Source: Manduca sexta (taxonomy: Eukaryota; Arthropoda; Insecta; Lepidoptera; Sphingidae). From it: a stretch of DNA of 64,000 bases. Both the position numbers and the translations under genes were made by a program. Shown piece after piece: positions 25,351 through 34,513 of this stretch. The notes under the pieces are model-generated. The model ran no database searches, was not told where the DNA came from, and saw nothing but the letters and a program-made list of their open reading frames with translations. The stretch lies in assembly GCF_014839805.1 (NCBI RefSeq), contig NC_051137.1, forward strand, positions 7,925,170-7,989,169, written 5' to 3'. The first letter of the stretch is position 1, and every line of letters starts with the position of its first letter.

Positions 25351-26227
25351 CTAAGCGGCGACAGTTGTAGGAACATCGGCAGCAGTACCATCGGCTGATA
25401 CAGCACCAGTGCTGTTTCCAGCAGCTTCTGGATCCGCAACACCTTCGCCAGCTGTTCCCTTATTTCTTGAATCATCCCCCACACTAGCTTCCGTAGGTTT
25501 ATCCAACTCAACCAACGTCCCATTACTAGTATCACTTTGTTCCCCAGACATACCACCCATTTCGTGGCTCATGTCTATGAAGCCCTGTTCCGATGATTTA
25601 TGCTTTGGTTGTGCCCAAGCCGGCTTTGAAGTCGTCGGTGCCCCAAGCCGCCATTTGGTGCTGTTCCCCAAAGCGACAGGTGTATACTTGGCTTTATCCT
25701 TCCGTTGGTAACAAGTGCATGCGCAGTTTTTATCCGTATGTGCAACATCGTATTTCAAGTCTTTACATTTCCTTACACAGAGGTATGCTCTTTGAAAATC
25801 TTGACATTCCTTCGTCCTTTGAAATCCGTAGCGTAATATCGGTTTGTCTAAATCTGTCAAATTATTGTTTCATTGAATTAAAATTGTTTTCATGCGTCCT
25901 TAAATCTATTAATAGACTACTTAATAAACATAATACAATAGCGATTTTCTGTATTGTTTTAAATTTTAAATATACGTAAATAATATAGGAAATGAAGAAA
26001 ATACCGAGACAAGACAATAATTAACCATACATAAAATTAAATTGAAAATTGGTTACATACATGGAAATAATATACAATATACTATAACCTAAAAATATTA
26101 TTCCGCGAGAATTATTATATTTTTAATCAAATAAACAAAACTTACTCATTTTAGGTATCTCCTGTCCATATATTGCTAACATTAAACAATGTGCAAAAAT
26201 ATGTAAAAGAAAATAATCTGATCCCAT
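25351..26227 (-). CDS. Secreted six-cysteine peptide with low-complexity tail (paralog A)
   Basis: Two-exon model, 194 residues. Exon 1 is 26227-26146, from an ATG in the context acagcgATGG; it ends at a strong donor (A|GTAAGT). The intron is 26145-25854 (292 bp), ending TTGACAG. Exon 2 is 25853-25351 with stop TAG. Residues 1-21 (MGSDYFLLHIFAHCLMLAIY then G) form a signal peptide with probable cleavage before QEIPKM. Cysteines are at 44, 53, 57, 71, 73 and 75, spaced x8-x3-x13-x-x. KWR follows at 94-96 within a basic, proline-containing linker. Residues from about 114 to the end are Ser/Thr/Ala/Gly/Glu-rich without cysteine. N-x-S/T sequons are at N91, N138 and N174, suggesting a secreted glycoprotein. 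The splice joins codon bases 1 and 2-3 exactly as in the neighbour at 28192-29324, which supports both models. CxxxC with CxC resembles a cysteine-stabilised alpha/beta scaffold, but C4 is displaced. The function is unknown; a defence or secretion-gland product is a guess. Confidence 0.8.
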
Positions 26228-26709
26228 CGCTGTATCTCTAAATATTAACGAACTATAAATTGGGACTACAGCATAAAGAAAATATAATTGTAAAAATTCA
26301 ATTAATTTTAATGTATATTTGATTGGTTTAATTAATTAATCATTCCCATTATATGATACAAGCAAACATGTGTAAGAATTCATTAATATAACGAGGCTAA
26401 TTTAAATTATATTTATTACGATAGTTATGCGTTGCATAAGTAAGACAATACCTTGAATCCAATGAATAAATAACACAATACGAACAATAATGTCAAATAT
26501 GTAATAAGGAATAATTGATATTTAATGTATGTATCAATAAGCATATAGAGGAAGAGATAGAATGCGCGTATTGAATGCGTGTTTGCTTTTCAATTCAATA
26601 TGGTTAATAAGGTCTTAAATTGCGTGGTTATGTATTCAAGAGCCACTTCAGATTGTAAAAGAAAGCTCACACCCTCATTTAATAATGCAAAGCTTATTTT
26701 GTAGAGTAA
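26228..26709. other. 5' flank of paralog A
   Basis: About 480 bp of AT-rich sequence upstream (in the minus sense) of the paralog A start codon, ending at a SINE. It must hold the promoter or a 5' UTR exon, but I see no convincing TATA box plus initiator pair. Confidence 0.4.
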
Positions 26710-27043
26710 CGGCAATAGCCTAGTTGGTTGTGGAACGGACTGCCGAGACGAATGTCCGCAGGTCCAAATCAGAAGGGCACACACATCTGACTTTTCTGAA
26801 AAAATATGTATGTATTCTTTGTGAATTATCGCTTGCTTTAACGGTGAAGGAAAACAAACCTGCATACCTGAGATTTTCTCTAAAAAGGAATTTTCGAGGG
26901 TGTGTGAAGTCTACCAATCCGCACTGGGCCAGCGTGGTGAACTAAGACCTAATCCCTCTCAGTAGTAGAGGAGGCCCGTGCCCAACAGTGGGACAGTATA
27001 TAATACAGGGCTGATGTTATTATTACATATTATTATTATTTTA
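26710..27043 (+). mobile_element. tRNA-derived SINE, copy 1
   Basis: A-box TAGCCTAGTTGG is at about 26717 and a damaged B-box (GCAGGTCCAAATCAG) at about 26760. The body shared with the copies at 32146 and 62165 follows (acacatctgacttttctga, ggtgtgtgaagtctaccaat, gggccagcgtggtgaactaa, tatataatacagggctgatg), with a TTA-rich 3' tail. Open frames across it are by-products. It inserted between the two paralogous genes. Confidence 0.85.
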
Positions 27044-27109
27044 TAGAATGAAGTAAAATTTGACAATGCATTAGGTTTTCTAATGCACACAGTTAAAATA
27101 ATTGGTTAT

Positions 27110-27347
27110 GTTGGTATATTGGTTGATTGTATAGCCTACGTAATTACCATATTGATGTCTCCTGTTCGATCGCTGAGTTAAGTAAAATGATATTGAGTGT
27201 GCCTGCTCAGTATTAACCTGAAGTCCAGAATTGTAGCCTTTGATAACGAGTGGGTCCACGATTATGTCATGTATATTAAAATGTAACATCTTTTGTATAA
27301 ATTGATTGTGAAGTGAAATAAACTTTGAATTTGAATTTGATTTGAAT
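27110..27347 (+). mobile_element. LINE 3'-end remnant
   Basis: The plus strand ends with 'gaaataaactttgaatttga' and a degenerate TTTGAAT tandem tail, a common 3' terminus of lepidopteran LINEs. Just upstream, decayed plus-strand frames with several stops contain fragments such as PLITSGSTIM. No intact reverse-transcriptase motif is visible. The fragment directly follows SINE copy 1. Confidence 0.45.
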
Positions 27348-27645
27348 CATGGCCTTGTGGGGTTACCATGACTGGCAAAATGTGGGCATCTTACATCTCT
27401 GCCAACCCTTGATAAGGAGAAAAATACTGTGTATATATGTTTTACTAAGTGGTCAAATCTAGAGCTCTCTTACCTAACGAGTACGTTATATCGTCGAACA
27501 ATGCAGGTGCCAAGTGCAAACAGTCGCCAGACCATATCAGTATTCCTATGCAGCTTGTTTAGCAACTGTATTCAATTGTTATATCGCAACAGGTAAATCT
27601 ACTGACTTAATAACACAAAGCGAACTGACGCCTCTTCAAATCAAT

Positions 27646-27870
27646 TTGTTGGTGGTAGGATATATTTTATATCCGCCAGGATGCCATAGTGTTCTACGTA
27701 AGTGTGTAGCATTCTGAAATTAGCTTGTGTATATCCGGTTCCAACAAGCGGGCATAATTGTGTGGACTGCTGAGGGGTAATCATCTCTCGACAGTCGGTA
27801 TTCTATTGGACCCCACTCCACTTACCATCAGGTGCAGTGGGATCACGTTGCCGTGCACATATAAAAAAAC
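27646..27870 (+). repeat. Dispersed retroelement 3'-tail, second copy
   Basis: 'ttggtggtaggatatatttt' leads into 'attgtgtggactgctgaggg', 'ctctcgacagtcggtattct', then 'ccactccacttaccatcagg' and 'tgcagtgggatcacgttgcc', ending in an A run. The middle matches the copy at 17868-18004. The 'accatcaggtgcagtgggat' ending is characteristic of lepidopteran non-LTR element tails. Confidence 0.65.
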
Positions 27871-28191
27871 CTTGTGATACGAGACATCGTTAGGAATTCC
27901 GATGTTTCACTTCTATATTAAATAAGTTTTTGGGTGAAAATCATCATAAAATTACAATTAAAATTCAGACTAAGAAGCTGAAATGTAAGTTAACAACAAG
28001 ATTCAAATATGATGCATTCACCAGATCATTTTTTTTCATTTGAGTTATGGGTCTAGTATCGACTACGAAGTCTTTTATATTATATTCGTCTCTGGATACG
28101 TACAAAATTCTTATTTAAAATAAAATCCTTATTTTGAACGAAACCAAGGGTTTGAAAAATAAAATACTTCCTCGTCATTTTGTTGTATTAG

Positions 28192-29324
28192 TTAACTGGC
28201 GGTTGTTTCTGCTGCATTTCCCCCTGCTGGAGTCTCAGCTGCCGATTTAGTTTGAGTATCGCTTCCCTTTTCAGCAACAGTCGTACACTCAACTTTAGAA
28301 TCTGACGGGGGAGTGTCAACTCTATCAGTTGTCTCTTCATCAACACCAGGAGTAGTAGGTGGGGAAAGGCTTCCAACAACATGGTACAGCTTGGGACTGT
28401 AAGTCCTGGGCCGCTTCCTAGTAGTCCCATTAGTCCTCCATTTGAAGAATGGGAGGATAGTAGACGTTTTCATCTCGTGGCACGAACATTTACACAGGCG
28501 GTTCATCCTGAATATTTGGAAGCCGATGCTTTTGCATGCCGTCATACATTTGAATGTTTTTATGTAGTCCTCGCATCTGTTGTAGAAACTTAATCCGAAA
28601 TGTTTTCTTGATATGTTTTTATCATCTGTAACGAGTTTTTATATCACCTCTTTAATAATAATATAATAACATATTTATAACTAAGGCGCCGCGCAGACGT
28701 GAACTTGAACGCTGACTGTAAATACGACGCACTCATGAGCACTGATATGACCATCGCCGCGAGAATATCGAAGTAGATACAAAGACTGCATAATTGGGTG
28801 CCAAATTGTATCACCTATATATGTAGGTAAACAAATAAAAATAATCATATTGCCTGTACAATAATTTTGCTTCCTTATTATTTTTTATTAAATAATTTAT
28901 GTTTTAATTAAACTTAACGTGTAGCTATGATTTGTAGTTTCGAATTTGTTCAGCTACTTATGTGATTGACTGTACATCATTATCATATATAATGTCATAG
29001 AATAAATATTATATAAACTGAAAAAATTCAACGCTTATGTAAGTTCATAAATTATAGTTAATAATATGTATTGACATAATATCTTTTGTTATTTCAGAAT
29101 AGTTGTCTAGTTAAACTAAAAATAACCTAGTTTCTAAAGCACATATGTATTTTCAAATCTGTGCCTTATTTCCGGTGCAGTAAGTCGCCGAATCCTACAC
29201 AGGCCCAGGATAAATTTGCGTAAAATTCACTATAAAATTAAAATCTCTGTATTTCTAATTTATACAAACCGTCTAACGATTGAACAGTTGCACATATCGA
29301 TACTAATATAAATTCAATTTTCAT
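28192..29324 (-). CDS. Secreted six-cysteine peptide with low-complexity tail (paralog B)
   Basis: Two-exon model, 162 residues. Exon 1 is 29324-29270, from an ATG in good context (ctaacATGA); its donor G|GTTTGT is weaker than that of paralog A. The intron is 29269-28626 (644 bp), ending CGTTACAG. Exon 2 is 28625-28192 with stop TAA. MKIEFILVSICATVQSL is a signal peptide. Cysteines are at 36, 45, 49, 63, 65 and 67, with the same x8-x3-x13-x-x spacing as paralog A. KWR recurs at 80-82, and an N-x-T sequon is at N84. The basic, Pro-rich stretch (88-97) is followed by a Thr/Ser/Ala/Glu/Pro-rich tail with one extra cysteine (C132). The splice phase (1) and the acidic/basic start of exon 2 (D-K-x-I-x-R) match paralog A. 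The shared spacing with little sequence identity points to an old tandem duplication. No clear AATAAA follows; an AATATA variant is near 28080. Function unknown. Confidence 0.75.
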
Positions 29325-31910
29325 GTTAGTTTAAGTTCATTAAAAACCACAACACACTACGAACAACCATAAAAATTTATCAACGCTATATTGAAATTTA
29401 CGAACTTTAAAATCCATAATAATTAATTAAATCAATCACGAATAAATCATTAAATTTACAACTGCTTGTCTCGTTTTTATTCTCTGTTTATATACTAATA
29501 TATTTTGTCTATAAGTACATGTGTTCTAAAAAACGCATTATTAAGGTAATTGTGTTTTTATACGTAATGAGTTATTATTTTTATAATTTTCGGGTAGTAT
29601 TCCTAGTATGTACGTTTATAAATATTAATGAAATGTCATTGCGCATAATTGAATGTATTATGAGTTGTTTTGTTGTCGGTCGTCGGCTGGCCGGCCATCG
29701 GCGTTGCATCGCAGATCTCTGACATCTAATTAATAAATCAGGAATGTGATAATGACTTAGATGCACGTTGGGAGACCAGTTCGGAGACAAAATTCTCAGA
29801 ACGAACTTCTCTATGGCCACCCAAATGATGATTTCATTATCAGTATGATTTTGATTGATGTTGCAAAAGAAAGCCCGCAGCCAAATTCCAATCATATCGG
29901 ACGTATTTGCTTTTGTTTATTACTCGGAACTAATTGATGCACGGCGCCACAGTTTTTAAACGTTCGCAAAATTCCAATACATATCTGTCGAGCACGGAAT
30001 CGCACTAAAATATTCATGTTTTGCGTTATTACATTTTGTGACACACGCTGTTCCATTTTCAAAATATCGAACATCATTCGCAACTGAATCCCATAAACCC
30101 TTACGTAAGTTGTTTTAAATTCATTTTAATTTTGCTTCTGTAAAATACAATAAATATGTACGAGTATAGGTACATAAATAAAGCACCATAAGATACTAAC
30201 CACGTATTGGAAGAGCATATTAACATATTTTTATGCAGGATAATAGGCATAAAGAAACTCGGTGCCGCAGCAGCCAGCACACGAGTATAATGGTCCAGCG
30301 TGCGACGCGCCAGCGGCTGGCGAACGCAGACAGGCGGTGGCGACCAGGGCGGCCGAGGCGACGTCGTCACTCAGAAAAAACCACCTATTAACATGGATGG
30401 CATTCGTCGCGGGGAACATTTATGACGAAGGCATAATTTTGTCATCAGACGTCACCAACTCTATAAATCAGGCTCGAATGCCGATTCATAATCATTCTTA
30501 TTTACGGAACCCGTTGGTATTTAATTTTCATTTAATAATTAGTTTATTACTCCCCATGGCCGATTTGTGAATGTAAAAACGATCGTAAACTTTAGCTGTT
30601 TATGTGTAAGCGAGCAATAAAATAGGCATTCGCGAGAGAAAGACAGCGCGTCCGAGAGTAAAGGTGACAGGCCCCTCGGCTTACGCCAACTACGGTACAA
30701 ATTGCGATATTAAGCACAGGGCGTGATGAAAAAACACTAGCTGAATATAAATTAGGCGGGAGGAGCGCCATAATCAATATAAACGATGCTAAAGAAGATT
30801 AGAAAAATCCTGTAAGAAAACAAATTTCACAAGATCGAAAGGAAGATAGGAAGTATGTGACCGTACTTAATTTTAGATAACGCTATTATTGTCTCGTCGT
30901 AGATAACCTCGGCATGACTACCGACGTTTATTGTCTTCATATTTTTGCGTTTTTATTACGCGAAGGCAACCCACGTATGTACACATATATTTATTGCAGC
31001 TAAAAAATTTAACAAAAAAGTTACCTTTAAAATGCATATAATAATACTCATGCTTATGGCGCTTACAGAATAATATCAGAATTCGAACAAAGTAAATATG
31101 AGAAAAATATGTCATATCCACTTTATGCTCCAGTTTAGTATAGTAAAGTAAAACGGTCCTAAAAAATCGTGTAAAAAATGCAAAGACGAAATTGAATTTG
31201 ATTCCGATACATAAATTTTACTTAGACTATTTGTCTCTCTCGGATCAAGCGGGAAAATAAGGCAATGTTAATTAAATTTGTTTGTTCAAAACAAAGTCGC
31301 CAACTGGCTTTTAATTGTTTCTTTTCTCATTTCGTGGAGATATTCGGGAGCTGTTGGCAACTCACATAAAACAAAATTGGAAATATATAACAAGAGGATT
31401 ATATGTATGTTCGCAGACGGTATGAAACGTTTCAATATCCATTCCACTCGTGAGACGAAAAGACTAAAGTGTGCCAGTGGGTTAGCTCGCACAAAGTCTT
31501 AAGAATTTACTCTCCATGAAGACTGAAGTATGGTATTGGACTTGGAAATCCTTCATCATTCCTAAAATAGACTTAAGTATCGTACGCTATTCCTATCAAA
31601 ATTAAAATATATTCAACAAAGTTAGTATTCTAGAAAATACGACCGCGTTAATATTCCAGTGTCATAATCTAAACTGCATTACTAAGTGTTGTTCCTCAAG
31701 ACTCAGTCACGATAACTAATGCCACATTTTGAACATTTCATGACAGCCATAACATATTTGCTATAGTAAAAATATTCTGACACTAGCGCTTTTTATTCGT
31801 TTTTCTGCACCAATTCTTCTGTATGTACTATCGGACTTAGCTTATTTACGAATCATAATGTGATTCAAAAGAAAAATCAGAAGAACTTACTTCCTTACTT
31901 CTACACTTGT
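29325..31910. other. Non-coding stretch upstream of paralog B
   Basis: It includes the 5' flank of paralog B (29325-29500, AT-rich with TTAATTAATTATT). GC-richer patches lie at 29680-29720 (palindromic TGGCCGGCCA), 30260-30370 and 30640-30700. Open frames at 29581-30083 are not recognisable. The 30231-30419 frame is listed separately. Confidence 0.4.
30231..30419 (-). CDS. Possible small coding segment, unknown
   Basis: A 62-codon minus frame runs from ATG at 30419. Its central part (SDDVASAALVATACLRSPAA and beyond) uses mostly G/C-ending codons: GAC GAC GTC GCC TCG GCC GCC CTG GTC GCC ACC GCC. The Ala/Val/Leu-rich stretch is mildly hydrophobic, and three cysteines follow (CAGCC). I recognise no family. 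Two other long frames cross the same bases, so GC-rich composition alone could explain the bias. Confidence 0.18.
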   Translation of the reverse strand: MFPATNAIHVNRWFFLSDDVASAALVATACLRSPAAGASHAGPLYSCAGCCGTEFLYAYYPA

Positions 31911-32010
31911 AGACTCACGCCTTTATCCCTGAAGAGGTAGGCAGAAACGCAACTGGTGCACCCACTTTCCGCCGTGTGTATGCCGTCCCATGATGTGACA
32001 GGGGTAAGCC
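31911..32010 (+). repeat. Dispersed repeat fragment
   Basis: 'agactcacgcctttatccct' followed by 'gaagaggtaggcagaaacgc', 'caactggtgcacccactttc' and 'cgccgtgtgtatgccgtccc' is a phrase order I recognise from a frequent lepidopteran repeat. It has no coding capacity and has decayed ends. Confidence 0.55.
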
Positions 32011-32145
32011 AATCTTACTTCTACTTAAGATATTAATCCTATGTTACGGCAGACTCATCGAAAGAAGTATAAATACATCCATTAAAAATATACCTATTAT
32101 TCGTTTATAAATGACTGTTGTAAATGTTGTTGTATGTATATAAAA

Positions 32146-32505
32146 GCGGCGATAGCCTAGTTGGGTGTGGACCGGACTGCCGAGACGAATGTTCGCAGGT
32201 TCAAATCCCAAGGGCATACACCTCTGACTTTTCTAAAAAGTAATGTGTGTATTCTTTGTGAATTTATCGTTCGCTTTAACGGTGAAGGAAAACATCGTGA
32301 GGAAACCTGCACATCTGAGAAGTTCTCTATAGGAATTTCGAAGGTGTGTGAAGTCTACCAATCCCCACTAGGCCAGCGTGGTGGATTAGTCCATCAGTGG
32401 ATTAAGCCTTAGGGCCTAATCCCTCTCAATAGTAGAGGAGGCCCGTGCTCAGCAGTAGGCACGTATATAATACAGGGCTGATATTATTATTATATTATAT
32501 TATAA
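32146..32505 (+). mobile_element. tRNA-derived SINE, copy 2 (best preserved)
   Basis: A-box TAGCCTAGTTGG is at about 32154 and an intact B-box GGTTCAAATCC at about 32198, at normal tRNA-like spacing. The common body and a TATTATTATTATATTATATT tail follow. A short segment (gtggattagtccatcagtgg) is not present in the copies at 26710 or 62165. A plus-strand frame over it is incidental. Confidence 0.88.
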
Positions 32506-32689
32506 ATGACGCACTACATGTGTTTATTGCTCTTAGACTCTAACAAACAGATCTGCGTGTATTTATTTTATTGGTTTATCATAATTATTCTTTCCGCAAA
32601 TTAAAGCAAAAATATATCGTTTTATCATTCTAAAAACCTGAGTTGCCTGATTAAAAATTTTGCAATTCTTTTTATTGTTTTGAATGACG

Positions 32690-32945
32690 AGATAAGCTTT
32701 GCATTCGCCTGATGGTTAGCGATACGACCGCTCATAAATAGTAGAAACAACATACAACACCTTGAATTACATAGTATTGTTTGGTTTCCGCTGCGCTCGC
32801 CATCCCGAGTCATGAGATGTTAAGTCTTATTATGTAACACTTTGCTGCTTGGCGGAAAAAGTAGACATTGCGGTTGTACCTACCCATGTGCACTCTCACA
32901 TGAGACCTACCACCAGTGCATTACGTCCTAATAATAATGCGTGAA
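32690..32945 (+). repeat. Retroelement 3'-region fragment
   Basis: The segment contains 'ttccgctgcgctcgccatcc', 'catgagatgttaagtcttat', 'tttgctgcttggcggaaaaa' and 'ctcacatgagacctaccacc' in that order. I associate this order with the 3' region of a lepidopteran LINE or derived SINE. It is decayed. Confidence 0.55.
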
Positions 32946-34467
32946 GAAGCAATTAAGCAAGCCGACATAACTGTACTATCGTCTGAGAATGTTTATCTCT
33001 TGCCGGCGAAATTTTTTTGGACATCACCTACTATCGGGTGCAGGAAAGCCACTTCGACTCGATAAAATAAAAACATACATATTTTGTATTTGTTTCTTTA
33101 TATACCTTTGTTCAGTTGTACAGGAGTAATAAATGATTCGAGTTAATTATCAAAGAAAACACGTACTCATAGTAACGGACTTTTACAGTATAGACGGATG
33201 TGTACGTTCCTATGCGAGATGTTTTATTTAATCTCCGTAGTCCATCGACTCGTTTAAATTTATTACGTTACCGCTTAATTTTGATAATTCAGGACATAAA
33301 AAAGGAACGTTAACATTCGCGTTAAAAACTATTCGTTTTGTGTCGATGTTTATGAACGTCTGATACGTTGTCAGTGCGTTTGTGTAAGACGCGTCTGCTT
33401 CACTTCTCGTGAAGGGTGTTATCTTCCTGCCACTGTGTACCTAATAAAATCTTATAATAGTTACAATACAAGCAAACCAATACAATGCATCGTAATGAAT
33501 GACTTTCGAAATGAGTTAAAACAACAGATATAACGGTTTTTACGTTTGTTATGTTTACATAAAGATTCTTTGTGTGGGGTGTTTTATGGTTTTCTGTTCA
33601 ACCGATTTGTATACGAATGAAAATAGATTATAGCCAGTTTTTCCCGTTATTAGTAGCAATAAATCATTGTGCATCCGTAGCGACTGATCCTTAAAATAAG
33701 ATCTGAAGTGATGGAATCCGTCAATGCCATCATCCGAGGCTGGTTGAGGTAAACATTTACTCTATATACAAACGCTGAAGTATATAAACGTTAATAAGGA
33801 TGCATTAACGGGTGATATTATCATTAATCGGTGCTACAAGTTGGTAGGTGACAGGCGGCAGGCGGTGGGCGACAGCCTCCCCTCTAACAGAATGTACCAA
33901 TCCAAGTTAATGCTCTGAATTCAAATCTTCCGTATCGCATTAATCCGGCCGAGGGTCGTGCCGTAATAAATTCCGTATTATACGCACGACACGCGTATTA
34001 AAATAAACATATAAACATGTTACACCCTCGCGATGTACAACTGCACGACATGTTGGCTATTGATACGAAATCGATTTATATGTTCTATACTATCGCAATA
34101 TTATAATATAGTCGTTTCTGTATGATATTTAAGTTACTACTAGCATAAACATTTTTTTTTTCTCCTTTTGCCTGTGAGTGTTTTAAGTATTTCTATTTTC
34201 TCGAAAAATTCGTTGAACAAAAATAAATAACAGTTACAACGGCACCAATTGTTTTCAACTTCCTCGAAAATTATCGTTGTCATGTTATTATTGTATTTTA
34301 TAAATTGTAGATTTTTCACGGTCTATAAAAAAGATATCGACTAGCAACGTTCATTAGTAATTAAGAATTGTTTTATAAAGCGCCAATTCGATGTTTTATA
34401 TAAATACGCTTTTTGGTATTTTATACCATTTTTCGATAACGATTGCAGTTCTTTTGTCAATTGTAAC
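32946..34467. other. Non-coding AT-rich stretch
   Basis: No gene. A GC-richer patch is at 33840-33960 (GGTGACAGGCGGCAGGCGG…). Otherwise AT-rich. Confidence 0.5.
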
Positions 34468-34513
34468 ATTTTTTATTTGAGCTTAAAAATATTTTTTATT
34501 TGAGCTTAAAAAT
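34468..34513 (+). repeat. Exact 23-bp tandem duplication
   Basis: Two identical adjacent units of ATTTTTTATTTGAGCTTAAA plus AAT occupy 34468-34490 and 34491-34513. Exact identity suggests a recent slippage event. Confidence 0.9.

Noticed and set aside
25409..25979. Two plus-strand open frames (25409-25711 and 25593-25979)
   Set aside because: They lie antisense to the six-cysteine gene and have no codon bias or domain. They are shadows.
28681..28800. Alternative first exon for paralog B (MVISVLM… frame)
   Set aside because: It gives a very short or ATG-poor exon. The 29270-29324 exon has a proper signal peptide and the phase shared with paralog A.
32154..32215. tRNA-like A and B boxes suggesting a functional tRNA
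   Set aside because: They are the head of a SINE with a 300-bp body and TTA tail, present four times in the window.
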